NCBI RefSeq assembly: GCF_037095755.1
Contig: NZ_JBAWKJ010000002.1
Span: 682,001-746,000 of the forward strand
Direction: 5' to 3'
DNA from: Sphingopyxis sp. CCNWLW2
GTDB taxonomy: Bacteria > Pseudomonadota > Alphaproteobacteria > Sphingomonadales > Sphingomonadaceae
DNA: 64,000 nucleotides
The translations under genes and the position numbers were made by a program. Shown piece by piece: positions 35,529 to 44,414 of this stretch. The first letter of the stretch is position 1. The number at the start of each line of letters is the position of its first letter. The notes beneath the pieces were generated by a model. That model was not told where the DNA came from and did not search any database. It was given only the letters and a program-made list of their open reading frames with translations.

Positions 35529-36557
35529 CTAATGCGATGCTTTGGGCATCTCCGCAATCCATTGCCGCAGCAGCGCGGCGCCTTCCCTGTGCACCGTCGA
35601 CCGCCCGACCTCGGGCATGGCGATGCCGGGGTCGGTGCTTTCGAGGCGATAGATCAGGAAGCTGTGGTCGGGATCGCCGGGCGCAATCGCGAAATCCATG
35701 CCGCCGCTGCCGCGCCCGGCCGCGGTCGGGCGCTTGCCGATCCCGTAGTTGACGCCCGCCGGGTCGTCGGTCCAGCGCAGGAAAAGCCCGCTGTTCGACG
35801 CGCTGCCCGCCGGGTTGTGGCAATGCGCGCAATTGACGTCGAGATAGGCGCGGGCGCGCGTCGCGACGCTGCCGCTCTTGGGGTCGTCCCACTGCGGCAT
35901 CGTCGGTTTGAGCGCGGCGGGGTTCTCGAAATAGACGCTGCGCAGCTTGTCCGAGGCTGCCGGGTCGAGGATGAAATTGCGCGCTTTGGGCCCGATCGGC
36001 ACGATCTCGCCGCCGAGGCTGTGGCATTCCTTGCACTGGTTCTTGTTCGGCACGGCATAACGGATGCTGTGCGTCTCCCCGTCGGGGCTCTTGAAGGTCA
36101 CCGGCACGCGGCGGCCGCCCAAGGCCAGCGTCGCATCCTTGCCGTCGGCGTCCCAGATATAGGGCAGCGCGGTCCAGCCCGATGCGCGGAGGATCAGCAG
36201 CCGCGTCTCGACCGGACGGCCGTCGTTGACGTCGCTCCAGCCGAAGCTTTTGACGAGCACGGTGCCGACCGGAAACTCGATGACGCCGTCGGCCGCGACC
36301 GTCGCTTTCTTGCCCGCGGGGATCGAGATGAAACGATGCTTGTCGGCATAATCGCTGAACAACGGCGCGCGCAGCGTGTAGCCGATGCCGGTCGAGGGTG
36401 TTTGCGGATCATTGCCGCGGAACAGCCCGAATGCCGACAGTTTCGGAGGCATCGCATCGCTTTCGACCACCGCCTGCTCGACCCCGGGCGGCGACAATGC
36501 CGCCCCGCCGCTCGCACATAGCAGCGCCGCTCCAACCGCGGCGAAAACGCGTCTCAC
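35529..36557 (-). CDS. SO2930-family diheme c-type cytochrome
   Basis: 342 residues, exported. A short signal (about 1-20), then a domain of about 150 residues without Cys, then two covalent haem sites: CKECH at 175-179 and CAHCH at 243-247. The family is named after Shewanella SO_2930 and always seems paired with a beta-helix protein, as here. Its partner and electron route are not known. The GTG start overlaps the beta-helix stop (GTGA). Confidence 0.88.
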   Translation of the reverse strand: MRRVFAAVGAALLCASGGAALSPPGVEQAVVESDAMPPKLSAFGLFRGNDPQTPSTGIGYTLRAPLFSDYADKHRFISIPAGKKATVAADGVIEFPVGTVLVKSFGWSDVNDGRPVETRLLILRASGWTALPYIWDADGKDATLALGGRRVPVTFKSPDGETHSIRYAVPNKNQCKECHSLGGEIVPIGPKARNFILDPAASDKLRSVYFENPAALKPTMPQWDDPKSGSVATRARAYLDVNCAHCHNPAGSASNSGLFLRWTDDPAGVNYGIGKRPTAAGRGSGGMDFAIAPGDPDHSFLIYRLESTDPGIAMPEVGRSTVHREGAALLRQWIAEMPKASH

Positions 36558-37768
36558 TGGACCTTCGCCTCCATCGCATCGGGCAGCTTGATCACGGGCA
36601 GCGCCGCGGGCCGCGTGCCTTTCGACAGGTCGGCGGGCGACGGCTTCGCCTCGCTCTGCGGCGTCTTCACGTCGGGCAGGTTCAGCGACAGCACGCCGAC
36701 CTTGTCGAGCACGATCGCATCGCCCGCACCGTCCCACAGCACCGGCGGGATGCTGCCGCCCATCGCGGCCGCGATCATGTCGCCGCCTGCGAATTTCGGC
36801 GCATAGCCCGCCTTGCCGTGCTGGTTGCCGCGCACGACGATCGCACGGGGCAGCGGCTGATATTTCGGGTCCTTATGCTCATAGCGATAGCCGACAATCA
36901 TCACGTTCGCGGTGCCATTGTTGTCGAACACATTGTCGAAAATCTCAACGTTGCGGTTCGCCATCACGAGGACACCGGTGCCCGTCGGCACGCTCGCGAC
37001 GATATTGCCCTTGGGCGCGAAGTTCGGCGTGCTGTTGTCGTTCACGATATTTTCGAAGACCCGGACATTGTGCCCGCCCTGCATCGGCAGGCTCGGCAGG
37101 TCGAACACCAGGATGCCGCCGGTGTTCTTCGTCGCGACATTGTCGTGGACGTCGGCATCATAGCTGTTCTCGATCTCGATCCCCGCGACATTCTCGGTCG
37201 CGATCGAATCGCGGACGACAATATTCTTCGACTGGCCGACATAGATGCCGGCGTCCGACGCGCCGCGTACGTAAACGCTGTCGATCAGCACGTCGCTGCT
37301 TTCGACCGGGTAGATGCCGTAGGCGCCGTTGGTTTCCTTGGGCCCCGCGGTCCATTCGACGCGCAGCTTGTGATAGACGACGCGGTCGGCGCCTTTCGAC
37401 TTGATGCCGTCGCCCTTGGTGTTGAGCACCGCGAATTGGGTCAGGAACACATCGTCGGAGGTGACGAGAAGCCCCTCGCCTGCGCCCTGCTGCCCCGCGA
37501 AATCGAGGATCGACCCGCCCTCGCCCGCCCCCGCACCGCGCAGCGTCACACCCGCGACGTCGAGCGACAGGCCGTCGGTGAGCTCCCACACGCCCGCGCC
37601 GAGCTGCACCGTGTCGCCCGGCTGCGCGAGGATCAGCGCTTCTTGCAGCTTTTCGTTCGCGTCGGGCGTTGTTGCACTGACGCTGATCACTTTCGCCGCC
37701 GCCGGACTGGCGGCAAAGGCCGCCACGATGCAGAGCGTCGCCGCGTGGCGCAGGCCATGGAATCGCAT
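36554..37768 (-). CDS. Exported parallel beta-helix protein (SO2931-like)
   Basis: 404 residues. Signal peptide (about 1-24, ending SPAAA) then many short repeats of the pectate-lyase-like beta-helix type with Asn ladders: VTLRGAGAGEGG, DVLIDSVYVRG, NIVVRDSIATENVAGIEIEN, DVHDNVATKNTGG, NVRVFENIVNDN, NVEIFDNVFDNN. Such folds act on or bind polysaccharide; no catalytic residues can be assigned. It leads the eight-gene minus-strand run down to 30153. Confidence 0.88.
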   Translation of the reverse strand: MRFHGLRHAATLCIVAAFAASPAAAKVISVSATTPDANEKLQEALILAQPGDTVQLGAGVWELTDGLSLDVAGVTLRGAGAGEGGSILDFAGQQGAGEGLLVTSDDVFLTQFAVLNTKGDGIKSKGADRVVYHKLRVEWTAGPKETNGAYGIYPVESSDVLIDSVYVRGASDAGIYVGQSKNIVVRDSIATENVAGIEIENSYDADVHDNVATKNTGGILVFDLPSLPMQGGHNVRVFENIVNDNSTPNFAPKGNIVASVPTGTGVLVMANRNVEIFDNVFDNNGTANVMIVGYRYEHKDPKYQPLPRAIVVRGNQHGKAGYAPKFAGGDMIAAAMGGSIPPVLWDGAGDAIVLDKVGVLSLNLPDVKTPQSEAKPSPADLSKGTRPAALPVIKLPDAMEAKVQ

Positions 37769-37866
37769 ATGTCTCTCCCCTTATTTTCGGGGAGCATGGT
37801 GCAAGACTTGACGGATGCCAAGCGATGTTGCTGACATATGTGTAGCTAACCCGGGGAGAGGTCGCT

Positions 37867-38280
37867 TTGATTCACAGATTAGGTTTGGCGCTTGTCGCCT
37901 TGATTGCCGTGCCGTCGATGGCGGCGGCGCCCGCGCCGATTGCCGGGCGCTGGAAAACCGACGATGGCAAGGCGGTCGTTGTCATGGCCGCGTGTGGCAA
38001 CAAGATGTGCGGGCGTGTCGAGCGCCTGCTGATCAAACAGCCCACGGGTGGCCAGCTCGACGAGCGCAATCCCGACAAGGCGAAGCGCGGCCGCAAGGTC
38101 ACCGGACTACAGATTTACTGGGATCTCGTGCCGCATGGCGACGGCTGGAAGGGCGAAGGCTATAGCCCCGAGGATGGCCGCTATTACAAGGCGCACCTGC
38201 GCGTGAACGGCGGCAAGATGACGATGAAGGGCTGCGTCAGCCTGTTCTGTCGCACGGTGACATGGACGAAGATGAGCTAG
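37867..38280 (+). CDS. DUF2147 exported protein
   Basis: 137 residues starting at TTG 37867 (GGGGAGAGG lies at 37854-37862). A signal peptide (1-21, ending SMAAA) leads to the DUF2147 domain: IAGRWKTDDGKAVVVMAACGNKMCGRV, then GLQIYWDLVPHGDGWKGEGYSPEDGRYYKAHL and two Cys near the end. The family has an eight-stranded barrel-like fold and unknown function. Divergent from the beta-helix gene across 98 bp. Confidence 0.87.
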   Translation: MIHRLGLALVALIAVPSMAAAPAPIAGRWKTDDGKAVVVMAACGNKMCGRVERLLIKQPTGGQLDERNPDKAKRGRKVTGLQIYWDLVPHGDGWKGEGYSPEDGRYYKAHLRVNGGKMTMKGCVSLFCRTVTWTKMS

Positions 38281-38285
38281 GCTAG

Positions 38286-38311
38286 CTCCCCTCCCGCTTG
38301 CGGGAGGGAGA
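38286..38311. repeat. Short intergenic hairpin element
   Basis: CCCTCCCGC (38289-38297) pairs with GCGGGAGGG (38300-38308) around a TT loop, extended by CTC/GAG. No T-run follows, so it is more like a small dispersed palindrome than a terminator, though it could slow transcription between the two convergent genes. Confidence 0.55.
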
Positions 38312-38315
38312 AGGG

Positions 38316-39011
38316 TCAACCTTCGCCCAAAATCCAGTTGACGCCCTCGGCGACGTGTATCCGCGTGGTGTCATAGATCGGCAGCAGATTGGCGTCGGTG
38401 TCGACGAGCATCACCAGTTCGGTACAGGCGAGCACGATCGCCTGGATATCCTGCTTCGCGATATCGGTGATGAAGGTTTTCATCGTGCGGCGCGAACTTT
38501 CGTTTGCCTTGCCGAGCATCAGCTCTTCGTAAATGATGCGGTCGATCTCGTCGACGCGGCTCGAGTCATAGGGCGCAAGCGTCAGGCCGTGGCGCACCAG
38601 CCGCTGGCGGAACCAGGGTTCGGTCGTCACATTGCGCGTGCCAATCACTGCCGCCGACTTGATCCCGTCGGCCTTCATCTTCTGGCCGGTTTCGTCGACG
38701 ATGTGGAGGATCGGGATCGAGATCGCCGCGGCGACATCCTCGGCCACCTTGTGCATCGAATTGGCGGCGATCATCAGCGCGGTCGCGCCTGCGGCCTCAA
38801 GCCGCTGCGCCGAGGCGATCAGCACCTCTTTCGCATGCGTCCACCCTTCGGGGGTCGTGATGCGCGAGAGCTCGCAATAGTTGAGGCTCTCCATCAGAAT
38901 CGGCGCCGAACAGGCGGTGCCGAGGCGCTTTTGCACGCCCTTGTTGAGATGGCGGTAATAAAGCTCGGTCGACGCCCAGCTCATCCCCCCGATCAGGCCG
39001 ATTTTGCGCAT
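38316..39011 (-). CDS. Aspartate/glutamate racemase-family protein
   Basis: 231 residues of the two-domain racemase fold: KIGLIGGMSWASTELYYRHLN at the start, ALMIAANSMHKV in the first domain and IVLACTELVMLV in the second. The second-domain Cys is present; the residue before NSMH that is often Cys is Ala, as in single-Cys relatives of YgeA. It could racemise aspartate, glutamate or another amino acid, or be a hydantoin/maleate isomerase relative. Between two repeats, no operon partner. Confidence 0.85.
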   Translation of the reverse strand: MRKIGLIGGMSWASTELYYRHLNKGVQKRLGTACSAPILMESLNYCELSRITTPEGWTHAKEVLIASAQRLEAAGATALMIAANSMHKVAEDVAAAISIPILHIVDETGQKMKADGIKSAAVIGTRNVTTEPWFRQRLVRHGLTLAPYDSSRVDEIDRIIYEELMLGKANESSRRTMKTFITDIAKQDIQAIVLACTELVMLVDTDANLLPIYDTTRIHVAEGVNWILGEG

Positions 39012-39029
39012 ATTGCCCCTTTAAAAACA

Positions 39030-39106
39030 CGTCGCCCCTGCGAGGACAGGGGCCGCTGGCAGCTTTGCGCCACCTTGATAGCGGCCTCTGCTTCGCAGGG
39101 GCGACG
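39030..39106. repeat. Second palindromic intergenic repeat, 14-bp inverted arms
   Basis: CGTCGCCCCTGCGA (39030-39043) returns inverted at 39093-39106 with 49 bp between. Inside, GGGGCC/GGCCTC and a GGCAGC/GCGCC region fold further. The size and organisation resemble the 23292-23382 element but the sequence is different, so two repeat families are present. Confidence 0.72.
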
Positions 39107-39114
39107 ATTCTTGT

Positions 39115-40599
39115 CTAGTGCCCGCTGCCGCTGAGCGCCTTGACGATGTCGTCGGCCATCTTCTTGGCATCGCCGAGCAGCATCATCGTCTGGTCCATGT
39201 AGAAGACGTCGTTGTCGACGCCGGCATAGCCGACCCCGCCCATCGAGCGCTTCACGAACAGCACCGTCTTCGCCTTTTCGACGTCGAGCACGGGCATGCC
39301 ATAGATCGGCGAAGTCTTGTCGGTCTTTGCCGCCGGGTTGGTGACGTCGTTCGCGCCGATGACGAAAGCGACGTCGCACTGCGCGAACTCGCCGTTGATG
39401 TCCTCGAGCTCGAACACCTCGTCATAAGGCACATTCGCCTCGGCGAGCAGCACGTTCATATGGCCGGGCATACGTCCCGCGACCGGGTGGATCGCATATT
39501 TGACGTTGACGCCTTCCTTCTTCAGCTGGTCGCCCATTTCGCGCAGCGCATGCTGCGCCTGCGCGACCGCCATGCCGTAACCGGGGACGATGATGACATT
39601 CTCGGCCTGGCTCATCAGGAAGGCGGCGTCTTCGGCGCTCCCGGGTTTCCACGGGCGCTGTTCCTTCGAACCGCCCGCGCCCGCTGCCGCATCGTCGCCG
39701 CCGAAGCCGCCTGCGATCACGCTGATGAAGCTGCGGTTCATCGCGCGGCACATGATGTACGACAGGATCGCACCCGACGAGCCGACGAGCGCGCCGGTGA
39801 TGATCATCGCTGTGTTACCGAGCGTGAAGCCCATCGCCGCCGCGGCCCAGCCCGAATAGCTGTTCAGCATCGACACGACGACCGGCATGTCGGCGCCGCC
39901 GATCGGGATGATCAGCAGGAAGCCGATCAGGAAGCTGAGGCCGGTGACGGTCCAGAAAACCCACGGCGACTGGTCGAAGGTGAAATAGGCGACGAGGCCG
40001 ATGATCGCGGCGAGTGTGCCGAGGTTGATGACATGCCGCCCGGGCAGCATGATCGGCGCGCCCGACATATTGCCGTTGAGTTTCAGGAAGGCGATGACCG
40101 ATCCCGAGAAGGTGATCGCGCCGATCGCGATGCCTAGGCCCATTTCGATGCGGCTGACGGTGAAGATCTCGCCCGCCGCATCGGCAATGCCGAACGCTTG
40201 CGGATTGAGATACGCCGCCGCCGCCACCGCGACCGCGGCAAGGCCGACGAGGCTGTGGAACGCCGCGACGAGCTGCGGCATCGCGGTCATCGCGATCTTG
40301 CGCGCCATCACGACGCCGATCACGGCACCGATGCCGATCGCGACGAGGATTTCGACCAGCCCGACCGTGTCGAGAAGGCCGTCGGCGGTGGCCGGCGCAT
40401 GCGTGAGCAGCGTGGTCACGACGGCGATCAGCATGCCCGCCATGCCGAAGCGGTTGCCCGCCTGCGCCGTCGCCGGGCTCGACAGCCCGCGCAGCGCGAG
40501 AATGAACAGGATGCCCGAAACGAGATAGGCGACCGCCGCCCAGGGATTCACGGCGCCGTGGCCGCCGGCTGCGGCGGAAAGGATCTGCTGGACGTCCAT
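39115..40599 (-). CDS. pntB: NAD(P) transhydrogenase subunit beta
   Basis: Proton-translocating transhydrogenase, couples NADH + NADP+ to the proton gradient. 494 residues: about nine membrane helices (residues 1-260), then the NADP-binding domain III (ENVIIVPGYGMAVAQAQHALREM, HPVAGRMPGHMNVLLAEANVPYDEV, VFELEDIN, GANDVTNPAA). The start ATG at 40597-40599 follows the pntA2 stop by 1 bp. Likely supplies NADPH. Confidence 0.97.
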   Translation of the reverse strand: MDVQQILSAAAGGHGAVNPWAAVAYLVSGILFILALRGLSSPATAQAGNRFGMAGMLIAVVTTLLTHAPATADGLLDTVGLVEILVAIGIGAVIGVVMARKIAMTAMPQLVAAFHSLVGLAAVAVAAAAYLNPQAFGIADAAGEIFTVSRIEMGLGIAIGAITFSGSVIAFLKLNGNMSGAPIMLPGRHVINLGTLAAIIGLVAYFTFDQSPWVFWTVTGLSFLIGFLLIIPIGGADMPVVVSMLNSYSGWAAAAMGFTLGNTAMIITGALVGSSGAILSYIMCRAMNRSFISVIAGGFGGDDAAAGAGGSKEQRPWKPGSAEDAAFLMSQAENVIIVPGYGMAVAQAQHALREMGDQLKKEGVNVKYAIHPVAGRMPGHMNVLLAEANVPYDEVFELEDINGEFAQCDVAFVIGANDVTNPAAKTDKTSPIYGMPVLDVEKAKTVLFVKRSMGGVGYAGVDNDVFYMDQTMMLLGDAKKMADDIVKALSGSGH

Positions 40600-40600
40600 C

Positions 40601-40882
40601 TCAGCGCTCCTTTTTCTTGTACATTGCAAGCATGCGCGCGGTGACCGCGAAACCGCCGAAGATATTGACGCTCGCCATCACGACTGCGGCGAGGCCGAGC
40701 CAATTGGAGGAAGCCGACCCCGCGGCGGCGCTGGCGATCAGCGCGCCGACGATGATCACCGACGAAATGGCGTTGGTGACACTCATCAACGGCGTGTGCA
40801 GCGCCGGGGTCACCGACCAGACAACAAAATAGCCGACAAAGCAGGCCAGTACGAAAATTGAAAAAATCGCGATAAAATCCAC
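40601..40882 (-). CDS. pntA2: NAD(P) transhydrogenase subunit alpha, part 2 (membrane part)
   Basis: 93 residues, three helices (IAIFSIFVLACFVGYFVVW, AISSVIIVGALIASAAAG and GLAAVVMASVNIFGGFAVT). It is the membrane half of PntA in three-subunit enzymes. GTG start at 40880-40882 with GGGGAG upstream. It is 2.4 kb away from pntA1. Confidence 0.93.
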   Translation of the reverse strand: MDFIAIFSIFVLACFVGYFVVWSVTPALHTPLMSVTNAISSVIIVGALIASAAAGSASSNWLGLAAVVMASVNIFGGFAVTARMLAMYKKKER

Positions 40883-41047
40883 GGGCTCGCTCCCCTGCTG
40901 ATTCCGTTTCGCGCACCTCTTGCCGCGCGCCGCCGAATCTGTCGACTCCAAAGCTCCCAAAAAGAAGCGTCCGCATTCCTCAGCGTGAGAAATGCGGGCG
41001 CTTTGCGACATAAAATATCGCTTTGCCTGGCAAGCCGGCGATGTTTT

Positions 41048-41653
41048 TTACATTTTCGGGACGAGCACCGCGTCGATGACATGGACGACACCGTTCGCCT
41101 GGCCGACATCGGCCTGCGTCACCGTCGCCTTGTTGCCGCTGGCGCTGGTCAACAATATGGCATCGCCGCTCTTGGTTGCGGTCAAATCCTGCCCGTCGGC
41201 GGTCTTGAGCACGGCCTTGCCGCCGCCTTCGGCGATCTTCGCGCTAAGGTCCGCCGCGGTCAGCTTGCCCGGAACGACATGATATTTGAGCACGCCCGCG
41301 AGCACATCCTTCTGCGCCGGGCGCATCCAGCCGTCGCGCGTCACCGGCGGCACCTGTACAAAGGCGGCGTCGTTCGGCGCAAAGACCGTGAACGGCCCCA
41401 CATCCGACAGCGTCTGCACAAGACCAGCCTGCGTCACCGCCGCGGCCAGCGACTTATGGTCGGGCGAGGCCGCAAGATTCGCGGCGATCGAACTGCTCGC
41501 GATCATCGCCGACGGGCTGGCAGCGGGCGTCGCGGGCACCGCCGTTTCGCCGCCCGCGACGGTCGTCGTCTCGGTCGGCGTTTCCTTCTTGTCGCCGCAG
41601 CCCGCCAGCGCGAGCGCGGCCGCTGCGGCCGTCAAGATCAGATGGGTTTTCAT
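41048..41653 (-). CDS. Fasciclin-domain lipoprotein
   Basis: 201 residues. A lipobox LAGC (Cys at residue 19) anchors it. After a Thr/Ala/Pro-rich linker a single FAS1 domain (about 60-201) shows the H1 box GPFTVFAPNDAAF, YH in LKYHVVPGKL and the H2-like GVVHVIDAVLVP. FAS1 domains mediate adhesion or protein-protein contacts; the role of single-domain bacterial forms is unclear. Paralogue of the next gene and co-oriented with the pnt genes. Confidence 0.9.
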   Translation of the reverse strand: MKTHLILTAAAAALALAGCGDKKETPTETTTVAGGETAVPATPAASPSAMIASSSIAANLAASPDHKSLAAAVTQAGLVQTLSDVGPFTVFAPNDAAFVQVPPVTRDGWMRPAQKDVLAGVLKYHVVPGKLTAADLSAKIAEGGGKAVLKTADGQDLTATKSGDAILLTSASGNKATVTQADVGQANGVVHVIDAVLVPKM

Positions 41654-41694
41654 ATCCTTATCCTTTCAAAAACCGGACGCAGCGGCGCGAATCA

Positions 41695-42303
41695 TCAGCC
41701 GAGGCTGGGCATCAACACGCCGTTGATGACGTGAATATTACCGTTCGACTGTTCGATGTCGGGCTGCGTGATGAAGCCGCTGCTGCCCTGCGTGCCGTCG
41801 ACCTTGATGTTGCCCTGCACCTCGGTGAAGGTCAGCGTTTCGCCCTCGACGGTCGCGAGCGTCGCCTTGCCGCCGCCGGCCTTGATCTTCGCATAGAGGT
41901 CCTCGGCGGTCACGCGGCCCGGAACGACGTGATAGGTTAGCACCTTCGCGAGCGATTCGGTGTTGTTGGGGTTCATCAGCCAGTCGGTCATCGGCTGCGG
42001 GACTGCGGCGAAAGCCTGGTCGGTCGGCGCGAAGATCGTGAACGGCTGGCCAGCGAGCTTGTCCGACACGCCCGCCGCGGTCAGCGCGGTGGCCAGCGTC
42101 TTGTGGTCGGGCTTGGCGGCGATTTCGAGCGCGATGCCGGTGGGCTGCGCGGGTGCGGCAGGAGCCGCGGCTTCAGCCGGAGCGGCGGCGTCGGCCGCGA
42201 CTTCAGCGGCTTCGGCCGGCGCGGGGGTTTCCTGTGCGTAAACGGGCGACAGGGTGGCAAGCACAAGGAGGGGAGTGGCGAAAAACTTCGCAGACGACAT
42301 CAA
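41695..42303 (-). CDS. Secreted fasciclin-domain protein
   Basis: 202 residues, signal peptide 1-23 (ending VYAQ), an Ala/Pro/Glu linker and one FAS1 domain (about 58-202): QPFTIFAPTDQAF, LTYHVVPGRV, GNIHVINGVLMP. No lipobox. It is the first of the tandem FAS1 pair, 41 bp before the lipoprotein gene. Which function links them with the transhydrogenase is not known. Confidence 0.9.
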   Translation of the reverse strand: MMSSAKFFATPLLVLATLSPVYAQETPAPAEAAEVAADAAAPAEAAAPAAPAQPTGIALEIAAKPDHKTLATALTAAGVSDKLAGQPFTIFAPTDQAFAAVPQPMTDWLMNPNNTESLAKVLTYHVVPGRVTAEDLYAKIKAGGGKATLATVEGETLTFTEVQGNIKVDGTQGSSGFITQPDIEQSNGNIHVINGVLMPSLG

Positions 42304-42378
42304 TCATTCTCCAATTGGTTGAAAGTCAGGGTTAAGGAAACCCTGAACGCATAGTAACCAAAGGAAGTTTCATGAAAA

Positions 42379-42400
42379 GGCCGAAATCGGCCATTTTTTT
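42379..42400. terminator. Terminator between the FAS1 pair and the unknown periplasmic gene
   Basis: GGCCGA (42379-42384) pairs with TCGGCC (42387-42392) across an AA loop; AAAA precedes and ATTTTTTT follows. Placed to end the minus-strand transcript of pntA1 and the 42519 gene, so the FAS1 pair and pntA2-pntB have their own promoter. Confidence 0.75.
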
Positions 42401-42518
42401 CATTTTTGGCTCGCGTTTCGCCCCTTGGGAGGCTCGCCCCGCCTCAGCGGCCGATCACCAGCCGTGCCGCGCTGAAAAGGCCCATCTTCCGTCTCCGCCG
42501 GATTGCTGCCGCCGGCCA

Positions 42519-43283
42519 CTATGGCTTGGGCTCGAACACCGGATATTCGAACGTATCGACCGGCTTCTCGATCCGGATCGCCAGCTGATCGGGACCATGC
42601 TGGCGTACCGCAAAAACGCCGCCGCGATAGTTGAAGCTCTGCCAGTTCGCCGTGGGCTCGATCTTCACGCCGTCGGTGAAGCAGGTCGGCCCGAAATCCT
42701 TCACGGGCGCGCCGAGACAGATCACGAATTTCGAGCCGACATAGGCACCAAAGAACGACCGATAATCGTCCATCTCTCCATAGGCGCGGACCGGAACGGA
42801 CTCGTATCGAACCGGCGGCATCGGGCGGAAGTCCTTCTTCTCCTCGGTCTGGACGTGGAAATCCGCATAGGGATAGTCCTTGTTCAGATAATAGGATTCG
42901 AAGGCGCCGTCTTTGTCGAAGTCTGCAAGACACAGCTTTTTGTAGACGGTCCAGAGCGTGTCCTGCGGCGCATCGCGCTCGCAGCCGTAGATTTCCTTGC
43001 CTTGCGCCAGGATGATGACGTCGCCGCTGCGGATCGCGTTGCCGAATTCGGCGTCGGGCACTTGGACATCGCCGAGCACGCGCACCGACCTGCTGGGGGT
43101 ACGTCGTCCGAAAAACCACGCGTCGCGCTTGGCGATCAGCCGCTCCTCGCTCGCCGCCGCTTCGGGAACGAAGATGGTGCTGAACTGATAGCGGAACTGG
43201 TCTGCATTGGCCTTCGCAAACGCCGGCGTGGCGCCCGCCGAAACGAGCGCCGCGACCAGTCCCGCGATCAGCGCGCACCTCAA
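42519..43283 (-). CDS. Periplasmic protein of unknown function
   Basis: 254 residues; signal peptide 1-23 (ending PAFA). The mature part has four Cys (YGCERDAP, KKLCLADFD, FVICLGAP, GPTCFTDG), many aromatic residues and an Asp-rich turn DFDKDGAFESYY resembling a calcium-binding loop. No family recognised. It starts at a TTG overlapping the pntA1 stop (TTGA). Confidence 0.7.
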   Translation of the reverse strand: MRCALIAGLVAALVSAGATPAFAKANADQFRYQFSTIFVPEAAASEERLIAKRDAWFFGRRTPSRSVRVLGDVQVPDAEFGNAIRSGDVIILAQGKEIYGCERDAPQDTLWTVYKKLCLADFDKDGAFESYYLNKDYPYADFHVQTEEKKDFRPMPPVRYESVPVRAYGEMDDYRSFFGAYVGSKFVICLGAPVKDFGPTCFTDGVKIEPTANWQSFNYRGGVFAVRQHGPDQLAIRIEKPVDTFEYPVFEPKP

Positions 43284-44401
43284 CCCAGCAGCCGCTCGTT
43301 CACGACCTTGCCGCCCTGCGTCAGGCGCACGGCGTTGCCGATTTCCTCGTCGAGCACGGGCTTGCCCGCTTCCTTGTCCCAGAAGGCCGAGAGGAAGTTG
43401 AACAGGTTGCGGCTGAACAGCGCGCTGGTGTCCGCGGGCATCAAGGCCGCGATATTCTTCGCGCCGATGACGGTGACGCCGTGGATGCGCTTCGCTTCGC
43501 CCGAAACCGAACCTTCGACATTGCCGCCGCTTTCGGCCGCCATGTCGACAATCACGCTGCCGCTGCGCATCGTTGCAAGCTGCGCATCCGAGATCAGCCG
43601 CGGCGCCGGGCGCCCCGGGATCAGCGCGGTGGTGATCACGATGTCCTGCTTGGCGATGTGCGACGACACGAGCTCGGCCTGCGCCGCCTTATACTCGTCG
43701 GACATTTCGGTGGCATAACCGCCCGCGCCCTCGCCCTCGATCCCCGCCACCGTCTCGACGAAGATCGGCTTGGCGCCGAGCGATAGGATCTGTTCCTTGG
43801 TCGCGGCGCGCACGTCGGTCGCGCTGACCTGTGCGCCGAGGCGGCGCGCCGTCGCGATCGCCTGAAGCCCGGCGACGCCGACGCCCATCACGAACGCCTT
43901 CGCGGCGCTGACGGTGCCCGCAGCAGTCATCATCATCGGGAAAGCGCGGCCATAGGCGTTCGCCGCGATCAGCACCGCCTTGTAGCCCGCGAGATTCGCC
44001 TGGCTCGACAAGATGTCCATCGACTGCGCGCGCGTGATGCGCGGCATGAATTCCATCGCCAGCGCTTCGAGTCCGAACTTCGCATAGTCGTCGATGCGCG
44101 CGCGTTCGCCGAACGGGTTGAGGCCGGCGACGAGCCAGGCGCCGTCGGCGAAGCCAGCAAGGCCCTTGGGATCGGGACCCTGGATCGCGAGAATGATATT
44201 CGCGCCCTTCAGCACATCGGCGCGGCTGCCGACCTTCGCGCCCGCGGCGCTATAATCGGCATCGGCGATCGAGGCTTGTTCACCCGCCCCCGATTCAATG
44301 GCAACTTCAGCGCCCAGACCAATGAATTTTTTCACGGTTTCCGGGGTGGCAGCGACGCGGGTCTCGCCTTCGGCGAGCTCCTTCAGGACAGCGATGCGCA
44401 T
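43280..44401 (-). CDS. pntA1: NAD(P) transhydrogenase subunit alpha, part 1
   Basis: 373 residues: the NAD(H)-binding domain I of transhydrogenase, related to alanine dehydrogenase. KELAEGETRVAATPETVKK at the start, GVGVAGLQAIATARRLGAQV for NAD, and SVIVDMAAESGGN are typical. In most alphaproteobacteria it lies next to pntA2-pntB; here it is separated by three genes and a terminator. It follows the small 44415 gene by 13 bp. Confidence 0.95.
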   Translation of the reverse strand: MRIAVLKELAEGETRVAATPETVKKFIGLGAEVAIESGAGEQASIADADYSAAGAKVGSRADVLKGANIILAIQGPDPKGLAGFADGAWLVAGLNPFGERARIDDYAKFGLEALAMEFMPRITRAQSMDILSSQANLAGYKAVLIAANAYGRAFPMMMTAAGTVSAAKAFVMGVGVAGLQAIATARRLGAQVSATDVRAATKEQILSLGAKPIFVETVAGIEGEGAGGYATEMSDEYKAAQAELVSSHIAKQDIVITTALIPGRPAPRLISDAQLATMRSGSVIVDMAAESGGNVEGSVSGEAKRIHGVTVIGAKNIAALMPADTSALFSRNLFNFLSAFWDKEAGKPVLDEEIGNAVRLTQGGKVVNERLLG

Positions 44402-44414
44402 GCGCGAAGCCCGG

